Positions 23,903-30,870 of a DNA stretch of 35,536 bases are shown one piece after another. The stretch covers positions 1-35,536 of the forward strand of contig NZ_AOMA01000114.1 in the NCBI RefSeq assembly GCF_000337895.1, given 5' to 3'. Under the pieces are notes generated by a model, which was given only the letters and a program-made list of their open reading frames with translations, did no database searches and was not told the origin of the DNA. Within the stretch, counting starts at the first letter, position 1. The number at the start of each line of letters is the position of its first letter. This stretch comes from Halobiforma nitratireducens JCM 10879 (GTDB lineage Archaea; Halobacteriota; Halobacteria; Halobacteriales; Natrialbaceae). The position numbers and the translations under genes are program-made.

Positions 23903-24385
23903 CTACTCGTCGACCAGTTCCTCGAGCAGCGTTTCAAGCTCGTAACTCTGCAGTGCATCACGCTCCTCGATCGACGAGATCACGAACGTCGAGTCGGTTC
24001 GGTCGACTCCCTCGAGTTGCTCGAAGTCGGCGATGAGTCGTTCGACGGTCTCGCTGCTGCTTAGTCTGGCAACGACGATGAAGTCGGTTTCCCCCATCGT
24101 GAAGTAGACGTTCGTGACGCCCTCGATCGTCAACAACCGGTCCGCGAACTCCTCGTAGGAGCCTCGGTAGTCGGCGTGTACCTCGACGAGGACGGTCACT
24201 CCGAGGCCCAGTTCCTCGAGGTCGAGGTCGTACCGATCGTTCGTGATGACACCTTCCTCCCGGAGGTTCGAGAGCCGGTAGTGGATCGTCGAGACAGGAA
24301 TACCTGTTTCCTCGTGAAGCCGTTCGGGGCTCCCGGTGCCGAGCTCCGAGATGGCTTTCAGCAGTCGCACGTCGCGCTCGTCCAT
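23903..24385 (-). CDS. Lrp/AsnC family transcriptional regulator
   Basis: A 160-residue regulator. The N-terminal winged HTH (about 1-60) reads MDERDVRLLKAISELGTGSP, then HEETGIPVSTIHYRLSNLRE with EGVI following. The C-terminal RAM/ACT-like effector domain (about 65-145) holds LGVTVLVEVHADYRGSYEEF, VTNVYFTMGETDFIVVARLS and a VDRTDSTFVISS segment. Lrp proteins bind DNA as dimers to octamers and respond to amino acids. It is divergent from an EamA-type exporter 178 bp away, so that exporter is the likely target, perhaps for amino acid efflux. Start placed at the Met before the HTH; upstream in-frame sequence is intergenic. Confidence 0.92.
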   Translation of the reverse strand: MDERDVRLLKAISELGTGSPERLHEETGIPVSTIHYRLSNLREEGVITNDRYDLDLEELGLGVTVLVEVHADYRGSYEEFADRLLTIEGVTNVYFTMGETDFIVVARLSSSETVERLIADFEQLEGVDRTDSTFVISSIEERDALQSYELETLLEELVDE

Positions 24386-24563
24386 ATCGGATGCTCTCGG
24401 TGGCGAAACAAGTGTTCTTCGCCCGAGAATATTGGAGATATCTACAACAGTGATCCCTTCAGTGGTTCTGATTTGAACGCCATCCATATGTGTGGTCTTC
24501 AATTCGGAATATTGCGTCTCATTGTAGAAGGGCCTAAATACATCCATCTGTTCCGAATGGCGT
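24386..24563. promoter_or_regulatory. Divergent lrp / DMT control region
   Basis: A 178-bp AT-rich gap. GAATATTGGAGATATC near 24426-24441 contains AGATATCT-type symmetry, and CGGAATATTGCG recurs near 24507-24518, so GGAATATTG/GAATATTGG-like words appear twice and may be regulator sites. CCTAAATA at 24534-24541 is centred 26 bp before the exporter ATG and is a good TATA box. Confidence 0.5.
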
Positions 24564-25739
24564 ATGACTCTACTCGCTTTCGTGCCGGCGAAGTACCGCG
24601 AAGCGGTACTCTTTTCGATCCTGGCACTCTGTTGGGGTAGTTCGTTCGTCGCGATCGAAGTCGGTCTCGAGTACGTTCCGCCCCTGCTGTTTGCCGGGTT
24701 GCGGTACGCGCTGGCGGGAGTGATCGTACTCGGCTACGCGTACCTCGTCACGGACAGGATTTGGCCAGTCGGACGCGGTGAGTGGCTTGCAGTCGGGGTC
24801 GCGGGCGTATTCGTGATCGCGCTTTACCACGGACTGCTCTACATCGGTGAACTGTACGTCTCCGGAGCAGTCGCCGCGACCGTCGTCAGCACGGCACCGA
24901 TACTCACAGTCGCGTTCGCCGGTGTGTTGCTCCCGGACGAACGGCTCAGTCCCGTCGGCGTGTTCGGGTTCGTGCTGGGGCTGATCGGTGTGGTTCTCGT
25001 CGTCCAGCCGTCGCCGTCGGCGCTTGGCGACGAAGTCACCGTCGGAGCCGCGATCGTCTTCGCCTCCGCGGTCGCGTTCGCGCTGGGGGGCGTGCTGGTT
25101 CGCCCGATCGAGTCGAACCTCCCGCTCGAGTCGCTGCAGGCCTGGGCGATGCTGCTCGGGGCGGCCGTGTTGTTGGGCTGGGCCGTCGTCCGGGGAGAGT
25201 CGATCACGGCCATCGAGATGACCAGCACGGCGATTCTCTCGTATGCGTACCTGACCTTCGTCTCCGGAGTGTTCGCGTTCCTGCTGTACTTCGAACTACT
25301 CGATCGCAGCGGGGCGATTCAGGTCAACCTCGTCGGCTACGCCGAGCCGGCGGTCGCCATCGTCGTGAGCTGGATCGTGCTCGGCACGGTAGTCGACTCG
25401 CTGACGGTCGTCGGGCTGGTGACGATCCTCGCCGGATTCATCGTCATCAAACGGCGGACGATCCGCCGGCTACTCCGGGAACACTGGACGCCGACGCCGG
25501 CTGCGGGAGCTGGCTCGTCGCTCACGACGGAGATTCGAGCCCGCGGCAGAGCGCTGACGGACGGCGGAACGACCGAGTCGGCGGCGTCGTCGCCCAATGA
25601 CGGAGACGTCGAATCCGGCACGGCCACACCAGGGACCGAGACGGACTCCGAGAACGAGAGCGAACTCGAGACGGCGTCGGAGACGGACAGCCCGTCCACG
25701 GAGTCGAACACGGGAGCCGATCCCGACTCAAGAGTGTAG
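24564..25739 (+). CDS. EamA/DMT family transporter
   Basis: A 391-residue membrane protein with ten predicted helices arranged as two EamA repeats (about 14-145 and 160-300). The start of repeat 1 reads LFSILALCWGSSFVAIEVGL, a typical DMT opening, and the end of repeat 1 is VSTAPILTVAFAGVLLPDER. Repeat 2 ends with LVGYAEPAVAIVVSWIVLGT. An acidic disordered cytoplasmic tail of about 85 residues (SENESELETASETDSPSTES) is unusual for the family. DMT members export amino acids or other metabolites; the divergent Lrp-type gene suggests an amino acid. Start and leaderless promoter are both well supported. Confidence 0.92.
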   Translation: MTLLAFVPAKYREAVLFSILALCWGSSFVAIEVGLEYVPPLLFAGLRYALAGVIVLGYAYLVTDRIWPVGRGEWLAVGVAGVFVIALYHGLLYIGELYVSGAVAATVVSTAPILTVAFAGVLLPDERLSPVGVFGFVLGLIGVVLVVQPSPSALGDEVTVGAAIVFASAVAFALGGVLVRPIESNLPLESLQAWAMLLGAAVLLGWAVVRGESITAIEMTSTAILSYAYLTFVSGVFAFLLYFELLDRSGAIQVNLVGYAEPAVAIVVSWIVLGTVVDSLTVVGLVTILAGFIVIKRRTIRRLLREHWTPTPAAGAGSSLTTEIRARGRALTDGGTTESAASSPNDGDVESGTATPGTETDSENESELETASETDSPSTESNTGADPDSRV

Positions 25740-25793
25740 CGTCAGGGAGCCGATCTCCTTAGTGTGTGTTGGTAACAGTTCACTTGCTGGAAA

Positions 25794-25801
25794 GATTTAT
25801 C
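25794..25801 (+). promoter_or_regulatory. TATA-like box of the zinc-ribbon gene
   Basis: GATTTATC is centred about 27 bp upstream of the paired ATGs at 25824 and 25827. Confidence 0.5.
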
Positions 25802-25823
25802 ACCGAAAACGTGGCCGGATCGA

Positions 25824-26504
25824 ATGATGACGGCATCGACAGTTACGATCATCGCCCACGTTCGCGCGCCCCTGTTGCTCGAGCCCGTGGATAGCCAGAT
25901 AGAAACGCTGCGGGCCTGCGAGTCCGAAGGAGCGATCGACGACCTGCTGTTGCGGAGCTGGCCAAAGGAAGTCACCCGGTCAGAGAACAGCCCGCATCAG
26001 GAAGTCCTCGAAGCGTTCGAGCGCTTCGAGTCGTGGGCCGATCGTCGTGAGGTGAGCGTCCGCCCGCCGTTCAGGGAGCGGACGAGCACGTCACAGGTGA
26101 CGGGCGACACCCGGGAGTTGCTCGTCACGCCGCTGCTCTGTCTCGAGGTGTACGAAGACGACGAGTTCGTCGGCGTCTTCCCACATTCACAGGTCGACGG
26201 CGAGGAGACGTACACGACCGACGAAGTCATCGGGACGCTTCGAACGGGTGAGGTTCCGACTCCGCTGGGTGTGGAGTCGCTACCGGATGGGGTCTCGAAC
26301 GACGGCTGTTGCCCCGACTGTGGCGGTTCGCTGGTCGATGGACAGGGGCTATACGCCTGTACGGAATGTGGCTGGATCGGCACCGCGACGGAACGCGGAG
26401 AGTTCGTCGCTCGTGAACGCGAGCAGGTGACGGAGAGACGGCCGAGGGAGACAGCCGAGCGGAGGGCAGCGGCCGAGACGAAACCCGAACCGGAGGCTCG
26501 GTAG
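25824..26504 (+). CDS. Haloarchaeal protein with C-terminal zinc ribbon
   Basis: A 226-residue protein (225 if the second of two adjacent ATGs is used). The N-terminal part (about 3-150) begins TASTVTIIAHVRAPLLLEPV and includes an LEAFERFESWADRREVSVRP segment and a C-terminal strand-rich piece (LLCLEVYEDDEFVGVFPHSQ). A zinc ribbon follows with Cys163-X2-Cys166 and Cys179-X2-Cys182 (CCPDCGGSLVDGQGLYACTE and CGW). The tail (about 190-226) is a charged Arg/Glu helix. I recognise the opening as a widely conserved haloarchaeal family, sometimes annotated as HTH-containing; no experimental function known to me. A regulatory role is possible but not shown. Confidence 0.75.
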   Translation: MMTASTVTIIAHVRAPLLLEPVDSQIETLRACESEGAIDDLLLRSWPKEVTRSENSPHQEVLEAFERFESWADRREVSVRPPFRERTSTSQVTGDTRELLVTPLLCLEVYEDDEFVGVFPHSQVDGEETYTTDEVIGTLRTGEVPTPLGVESLPDGVSNDGCCPDCGGSLVDGQGLYACTECGWIGTATERGEFVAREREQVTERRPRETAERRAAAETKPEPEAR

Positions 26505-26554
26505 GAGAGCCGAAGTGTCCGTCGAGATCGGTCGCATTCGTCCCCTCGCAACTC

Positions 26555-26661
26555 ACTATAGTAGCCACTGCATGTCGGTGCGCACCTGATCGTCAGACCG
26601 ATCGGCGATCAGTCTGCAAATCGTTGCAGTTGTTACTATAGATTCCGTCACCACTTCGCTT
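26555..26661 (+). repeat. Dispersed ~105 bp MITE-like repeat, copy 2
   Basis: This copy begins ACTATAGTAGCCACTGCATG and has TTGCAGTTGTTACTATAG near its other end, so ACTATAG occurs at both sides of a ~80 bp core; ACTATAGT is its own reverse complement. Homology to copy 1 (2201-2301, opposite orientation) continues a little beyond to CACTTCGCT. It contains the imperfect hairpin CAGACCGATCGGCGATCAGTCTG split as CAGAC-c-GATC / GATC-a-GTCTG. It separates the zinc-ribbon gene from the HEAT gene. Confidence 0.85.
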
Positions 26662-26681
26662 GACGGGGCCCAAACAACTAT

Positions 26682-26723
26682 GTAACCGAACGATAATTTT
26701 CGGCTAGCTACCGGTTCGGTTAC
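26682..26723. promoter_or_regulatory. Inverted repeat with nested alternative stem upstream of the HEAT gene
   Basis: GTAACCGAAC (26682-26691) and GTTCGGTTAC (26714-26723) form a perfect 10-bp inverted repeat with a 22-bp spacer. Inside it the AT-rich GATAATTTT could be a TATA box, and TTCGG at 26699-26703 could also pair with CCGAA at 26686-26690. The arrangement looks like an operator surrounding a promoter, with three half-sites; if transcribed it would offer two exclusive hairpins. Confidence 0.55.
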
Positions 26724-26789
26724 GGTCGCCGGCTATCGCCGACGCGGCCGCCGATTCGGACCGACGCCTGGTGGGGGGGAACAGATATC

Positions 26790-28097
26790 ATGCGAGAGGG
26801 AGACACGGCGTTTCTGTACGAACTCGCCCGCGAGTCGGAGGAGTTGAAGCTGCTCGAGTACCTGACGGAGGCCGAGAAGCCGATTATCAGGTATCGAGCA
26901 GCGGAGCTACTCGGTGGCCTCAACACCGGGACGAGCGAGCGAGTCCAAGAACGAATCGGACGGGCACTCCTCAGGACCGCCCGGACCGACGAGAGCGACG
27001 ACGTTCGCGCGGCCGCGATCGACGCGATGTACCTGCGCAGCGAGGGGTACCTGGACCAGTTGATCGACGAAGTCGCGGGAGCCGACCTCGAGGAGCCACC
27101 GGACTGGATGGCCGTCGACCGGACGGTCGATTGGCTCGAAACCGAGTATCCGGAGTTTCGGCTGGTCGCGGCCGCGGCGGCCGGACGGGCGGGCGACGAG
27201 AACGCGACGAAAGCGCTCGTCGACGTCTTTACCGATTCGGACGTTCGCGTTCGAGCGAACGCGGTCCAGGCCTGCGGAAAGATCGGCGATCCGCGAGCTA
27301 TCGACGCGCTCGCGGAGCGGCTGGACGACCCACAGGAACGAGTTCGACGCACCGCGGCCGCCGCGCTGGCGTCGATCGGGACCGATCGGGCCGTCGAGGC
27401 GCTCGCACCGGCTGCACGGTCCGACAGCGAGTCCGTTCGTGTCATCGCCGTCGGTGAACTCGATCGGTTCGGCTCGCTCGAACCGCTCTCGCTGTTGATC
27501 GACGGACTCGAGGACCGATCGGAACTGGTTCGCCGGACCGCGGCGCGGACGCTGATCGAACTGATCGCAAACGCCCCCGCCGACCGAAGCCACGAGATTC
27601 GACGTGAGATAGCCGACGCGGTGTTCGAGGCGTCATCACCGGATCTAACGACCCAACTCCTGGCGATCCTGGGTGGGAACCAGCCGGCATACGTTCGCCG
27701 GAACGCGATCTGGTTGCTCGGACGGGTTGCCGAAAACGAGTCCGAGCCCGGTACGGAGGTACTCGAACGTCTCGTCGAGGCGCTCGACGATCCGGACGAA
27801 CTCGCGGCGAAGTTCGCACTTTCGGCGCTGAACGAACTCGACGGACCGGTGTTGATCGACCGGCTTCGCACGTTCGTAGAGCGTGACGGGCCGTCCGAAG
27901 CCGCGAGATCGAAAGCAGAACTCGTTCTCCGGAAGAAGACGACCGAGAGCGGCCCGTCGCGGGAGGCCGTCACGAATTCGGTGGAGTTTACGTACGTCTC
28001 GGAGCCGGCCGACTACACTGCCAAGAAACGCGAGCGAGACGGGGAATCGACGGCGGACGGGGAACGCGATTCACGGAGAGAGTCAGTCGACAGATGA
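26790..28097 (+). CDS. HEAT-repeat protein
   Basis: A 435-residue soluble protein made of about eight to ten HEAT/PBS-lyase-type helical repeats from residue ~15 to ~380. Clear units are FRLVAAAAAGRAGDENATKA, VRANAVQACGKIGDPRAIDA, VRRTAAAALASIGTDRAVEA and VRRNAIWLLGRVAENESEPG. The C-terminal ~70 residues include VEFTYVSEPADYTAKKRERD and a polar charged tail. HEAT proteins are scaffolds for protein-protein contact. I recall similar HEAT proteins in haloarchaeal taxis clusters, but no che gene is present here, so that link is a weak inference. G-rich sequence (GGTGGGGGG) lies about 10-20 bp upstream of the ATG. It is followed on the same strand by the DUF7504-like gene. Confidence 0.88.
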   Translation: MREGDTAFLYELARESEELKLLEYLTEAEKPIIRYRAAELLGGLNTGTSERVQERIGRALLRTARTDESDDVRAAAIDAMYLRSEGYLDQLIDEVAGADLEEPPDWMAVDRTVDWLETEYPEFRLVAAAAAGRAGDENATKALVDVFTDSDVRVRANAVQACGKIGDPRAIDALAERLDDPQERVRRTAAAALASIGTDRAVEALAPAARSDSESVRVIAVGELDRFGSLEPLSLLIDGLEDRSELVRRTAARTLIELIANAPADRSHEIRREIADAVFEASSPDLTTQLLAILGGNQPAYVRRNAIWLLGRVAENESEPGTEVLERLVEALDDPDELAAKFALSALNELDGPVLIDRLRTFVERDGPSEAARSKAELVLRKKTTESGPSREAVTNSVEFTYVSEPADYTAKKRERDGESTADGERDSRRESVDR

Positions 28098-28271
28098 CGG
28101 GCCAGGAACTCGAAGACCGGATCGGGAACGGTCGACTCGGGAGAGGATCGATCGAAACCGGCGGCTGGGGATCGGACGGAGGTTCCCGCCGCTGGCCACC
28201 GGTACCAGGAATCGTGGTCGGGCATGCGAAACACGATAGCGTCGTCACGGACGCCACTACCGACGGGGACA

Positions 28272-29096
28272 ATGATTTATAGGTGGGACTGTCGGCGCTG
28301 TGAGTTCTGCGTCTGGTCGCCGATGACCGGTGCAACCCAGGATGCGGTGCAGTCGCATCTGTTCGATCACGAGCGCGACGCTCTCTACAGGGAAGGGTAC
28401 CAGATCGGATGGAGCTGCTCACGCTGTGAGAGCGCCACGCTGAAACACGACAAGGAGGAGGCCGTCCGTACGTTCAAACGACATCTCTTCGATCACGTCA
28501 AGGGACGGGTAGAGAAAGGGACACACGTCGCGGACGAGATCGGCCGGACGGGGAACGTACTCGTGCTGTCGTCGCCGACGAGCACCGGCGCGAACAACGC
28601 CCACGTTCACTTCATCGACTCCGACGACGTCGCGATTCTGGTGACGACATCCGTCGCAGAACGGCTGCGGTTGCTCGCCGAACGGGGATCCGACTGGCCC
28701 GTCCGAACGATCGTCGTGACGACCGCGGAACAACCCCTGGCGTCGACCGACGATCTCGACCTCCGTGACGTCCCACTCGAGATCGTCCAGTTGGACCCGG
28801 GGATCGGACTCGACGGCATCGGCGAAACGATTTCACGGGTCATCGCGGAACACAACGACCCCGGAACGGACGTGACGCTGGCGTTCGACGTACTCTCCGA
28901 ACTGCTCGCCAAAAGCGACCTCGAGACACTCTTTAAATTTCTGCATCTGTTGACCGCACGGATCGAAAGTGCCGACGCGTTCTCGCATTTCTACTGTGAT
29001 CCCGAGACGAAGTCGACCCCGACGATCAACTTGATCTCGGAACTGTTCGACCTGTGTCTCTCCGCGTCGGACGATCGGTTCGTTCGAGAGCCGTAG
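28272..29096 (+). CDS. DUF7504-like protein with two N-terminal zinc fingers
   Basis: A 274-residue protein. The N-terminal 80 residues contain two copies of the same finger: Cys7-X2-Cys10-X18-His29-X3-His33 and Cys49-X2-Cys52-X18-His71-X3-His75, each ending HLFDH, with 42-residue period. The C-terminal ~180 residues are a RecA/KaiC-like, nucleotide-binding-derived domain without a Walker A loop (NVLVLSSPTSTGANNAHVHF; VTLAFDVLSELLAKSDLETL; FKFLHLLTARIESADAFSHF), which I recognise as the haloarchaeal DUF7504 family. The start at 28272 places the first finger right at the N-terminus; a possible short frame upstream (28094-28282) overlapping the HEAT stop was not accepted. Likely transcribed with the HEAT gene. 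Confidence 0.75.
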   Translation: MIYRWDCRRCEFCVWSPMTGATQDAVQSHLFDHERDALYREGYQIGWSCSRCESATLKHDKEEAVRTFKRHLFDHVKGRVEKGTHVADEIGRTGNVLVLSSPTSTGANNAHVHFIDSDDVAILVTTSVAERLRLLAERGSDWPVRTIVVTTAEQPLASTDDLDLRDVPLEIVQLDPGIGLDGIGETISRVIAEHNDPGTDVTLAFDVLSELLAKSDLETLFKFLHLLTARIESADAFSHFYCDPETKSTPTINLISELFDLCLSASDDRFVREP

Positions 29097-29121
29097 GTCT
29101 GGGCGAACGCGAACCGACCCA

Positions 29122-29991
29122 CTACTGATCGGACGACGGCGACCGCTCCGCGGGCCGCTCCGTCGCGCGGCGAAGCAACCCGAGCATCGTGTTTGCCTCC
29201 CTCGAGGTCAGGTCCGCACGACCGTAGACCCGACGGAGCATCCGCATCGTCTTCTCGCGTTTCTCCTGAGGGTGGTTGATCTCCTCGAGCAGGTCACCCC
29301 ACTGGTCGTAGAGTCGGTCGATCGTCTCTTCGGGCGCACGAACCCGCTCGAGGTCGGGGAGCTGCGTCTCACCGGTCCCCTCACCCAGGGTCAGGGTGCG
29401 GAGTTCGTACAGGGTCACCGTCGCGGCCTGTCCGAGGTTGAGCACGGGATACTCCTGGGCGGCCGGGATCGAACAGATTTCGTCGATTTCCGCGAGCTCC
29501 TCGTTGGTGAGCCCGACGCGTTCCCGACCGAAGACCAGCGCAGTCGGTGTGTCTACTGTCGGTAGCCGTTCGGCGAGATCCGCGGGCGTCGAGTAGGGAA
29601 AGCGCACGTGGCTGCGGTCGTCCTCGTTCGTGACGGCGGTACAGCCGATCGTGTGGTAGTTCGAGACCAGTTCGTCGAAGGAAATTTCCGTCGCACCAGG
29701 GAGAACGTCTTCACGGGCGTGGCCGGCGAATCCGTAGGCTTCGCCGTCGGGGTCCAGTTCCGGGGGATCGATCAACAGCAGATCCTCGAAGCCGAAGTTC
29801 TTCATCGCTCGAGCGATGGTGCCGACGTTCCCCGGAGACTGGGCGTCGACGACGGCGACGGCGGGCGGCGTTCTCGAGTCGGTATCGGAGTCAGGAGTGG
29901 GGTCAGAATCGGGATTAGGGTTGAGGTTGGGACTGGGGTCAGGATTGGGATCGGGTCTCGAGGGGTTCGACTCGGAGGACTCGTCGGTCAT
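29122..29991 (-). CDS. trmJ: TrmJ-like tRNA 2'-O-methyltransferase (SPOUT family)
   Basis: A 289-residue SPOUT (SpoU-class) methyltransferase. The first ~40 residues are a Pro/Asp/Asn low-complexity leader (PDPNPDPSPNLNPNPDSDPT). The catalytic domain then runs about 42-200: VVDAQSPGNVGTIARAMKNF (SpoU motif 1, N-x-G-x-x-A-R), ALVFGRERVGLTNEELAEID (motif 2) and CSIPAAQEYPVLNLGQAATV (motif 3, with S/N-L-x-x-A). A helical C-terminus (about 215-289) is rich in Arg and fits the TrmJ extension that dimerises and binds tRNA. Known TrmJ enzymes methylate position 32 of tRNA using S-adenosylmethionine. The low-complexity N-terminus makes the start uncertain. Confidence 0.88.
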   Translation of the reverse strand: MTDESSESNPSRPDPNPDPSPNLNPNPDSDPTPDSDTDSRTPPAVAVVDAQSPGNVGTIARAMKNFGFEDLLLIDPPELDPDGEAYGFAGHAREDVLPGATEISFDELVSNYHTIGCTAVTNEDDRSHVRFPYSTPADLAERLPTVDTPTALVFGRERVGLTNEELAEIDEICSIPAAQEYPVLNLGQAATVTLYELRTLTLGEGTGETQLPDLERVRAPEETIDRLYDQWGDLLEEINHPQEKREKTMRMLRRVYGRADLTSREANTMLGLLRRATERPAERSPSSDQ

Positions 29992-30099
29992 TAGTGGCAG
30001 TGGGTGGTGGCGCGTGGGTATCGGTTTCGATTTGGTTCTTTGGCGTTTCCCCTCTCTGGTGGTTCTTGGCTGCTGGACTCCGACTGATGATGAAACGGG

Positions 30100-30290
30100 A
30101 ATCGTCTAGGAACAATTAGAAGGCATATAGAGGATAGACAAGGTAAATCAGCTATTTAATGTTTAGACTAGACAAGTAGTCTAGCTAGAACAGACTACTA
30201 GAGATACCTAATTACAGATAGCTAATACCTATATCGCTGCTATACGGCTGCTATATGGCTGCTATATGATATCCCTGAAGGTCTAGCTAC
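30100..30290. other. AT-rich segment, probable duplex-unwinding element
   Basis: The sequence is far richer in A+T than the rest of the window. It contains the inverted repeat TAGACTA-gacaag-TAGTCTA (30164-30183), a second partner AGACTA at 30192-30197, and a short tandem GGCTGCTATAT array (30235-30267, 11-bp units, three copies with the first altered). There is no gene. It sits on one side of a cluster of origin-type boxes ahead of orc1, where an unwinding region is expected. Confidence 0.7.
30235..30267. repeat. 11-bp tandem repeat, 3 copies
   Basis: GGCTGCTATAT at 30246-30256 and 30257-30267, preceded by the altered copy CGCTGCTATAC at 30235-30245. It is at the edge of the AT-rich origin segment. 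Confidence 0.8.
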
Positions 30291-30325
30291 TCTGTTCAGG
30301 AGGTACCATAGCGTAGAAGGGGCAC

Positions 30326-30347
30326 ACACCTCCCTCGCGTTTGTAAC
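30326..30347 (-). promoter_or_regulatory. Origin recognition box-like repeat A
   Basis: On the minus strand this reads GTTACAAACGCG followed by AGGGAGGTGT. It matches the shared core TTACANCCGCGA plus the G-rich GGTGT end with small changes. Confidence 0.75.
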
Positions 30348-30381
30348 CCATACTAGGTGTAGGGGAGTTCTGTTCGGGAAC

Positions 30382-30404
30382 ACACCTCCGTCGCGGGTGT
30401 AAAA
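30382..30404 (-). promoter_or_regulatory. Origin recognition box-like repeat B
   Basis: Minus strand: TTTTACACCCGCGA followed by CGGAGGTGT. Same orientation as box A, 56 bp away. Confidence 0.78.
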
Positions 30405-30472
30405 TATCGTGTTTTTGCGATCGAAAATACCCTCATCGCGCATTTTCCTCGACCCCCTCCCACTTAGTCAAC

Positions 30473-30494
30473 GTTACATCCGCGACGGGGGTGT
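30473..30494 (+). promoter_or_regulatory. Origin recognition box-like repeat C
   Basis: Plus strand: GTTACATCCGCGA followed by CGGGGGTGT. It faces boxes A and B, so the set is inverted about a centre near 30440. Confidence 0.8.
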
Positions 30495-30644
30495 GTGTGC
30501 CAAACGCGGTATTCGAAACCGCCCTCTCGAGACGGTAGCGTAGTTTTGGCTCCGAGCAGGCGCGGATTCTACGTGCGGATGGAAGATTGCTCGTGTTCTC
30601 GAATCGAATCTCGGTACTCGTCCGCTCTTCCCGCTAGCACTCCC

Positions 30645-30667
30645 GTTTACATCCGCGAGGGGGGTGT
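30645..30667 (+). promoter_or_regulatory. Origin recognition box-like repeat D
   Basis: Plus strand: GTTTACATCCGCGA followed by GGGGGGTGT. CTAGCACTCCC lies directly before it, and a similar CTAGCACGCC precedes box E. Confidence 0.8.
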
Positions 30668-30805
30668 CGGTCTCCGTGCGTCATCGATTCGATCAGCCCG
30701 TCGAATCGGCGTTCCGGGTCCGCTGGTTAGAAGCGCGAGCAAGGCAGTTTCGAATCTCGTTGCCGATTCGATTCAAAACCCTTCCGCTAGGAACTAGCAC
30801 GCCGC

Positions 30806-30820
30806 TTTTACATCCGCGAT
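30806..30820 (+). promoter_or_regulatory. Origin recognition box-like repeat E (partial)
   Basis: TTTTACATCCGCGAT keeps the left half of the box, but the G-string is replaced by AGATCT. It lies about 50 bp upstream of the orc1 ATG and just before its TATA-like box, so Orc1 binding here could autoregulate the gene. Confidence 0.65.
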
Positions 30821-30832
30821 AGATCTCCATAG

Positions 30833-30840
30833 CTTTATTT
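30833..30840 (+). promoter_or_regulatory. TATA-like box of orc1
   Basis: CTTTATTT is centred about 34 bp upstream of the ATG at 30871, leaving a leader of a few bases. Confidence 0.45.
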
Positions 30841-30870
30841 CAGTTCGGTTGGTAGCCACTCGGTACTGCA

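Larger units (their letters stand above)
30110..30870. other. oriC: Candidate replication origin (oriC)
   Basis: The gene-free segment between trmJ and orc1 combines the three marks of a haloarchaeal origin: an AT-rich portion, several origin-recognition-box-like repeats with a G-string, and an adjacent intact orc1/cdc6 gene. The boxes are listed separately. A degenerate sixth box may exist at 30428-30447 (minus strand). The neighbours nhaC and mptE-like are, as far as I remember, common around haloarchaeal chromosomal origins. Confidence 0.82.

Noticed and set aside
26720..27973. 417-codon minus-strand frame over the HEAT gene
   Set aside because: Ser/Arg-rich antisense shadow of the HEAT repeats.
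28094..28282. 62-codon frame starting in the HEAT stop (ATGA overlap)
   Set aside because: The overlap is attractive, but the product is Gly/Arg-rich low complexity without a family, and the DUF7504-like start lies inside its end; possible but not supported.
29880..29960. GGGATT/GGTTGGG-like repetitive DNA as a possible tandem array
   Set aside because: It encodes the Pro/Asp/Asn leader of the TrmJ-like protein, so low complexity is explained by the protein.
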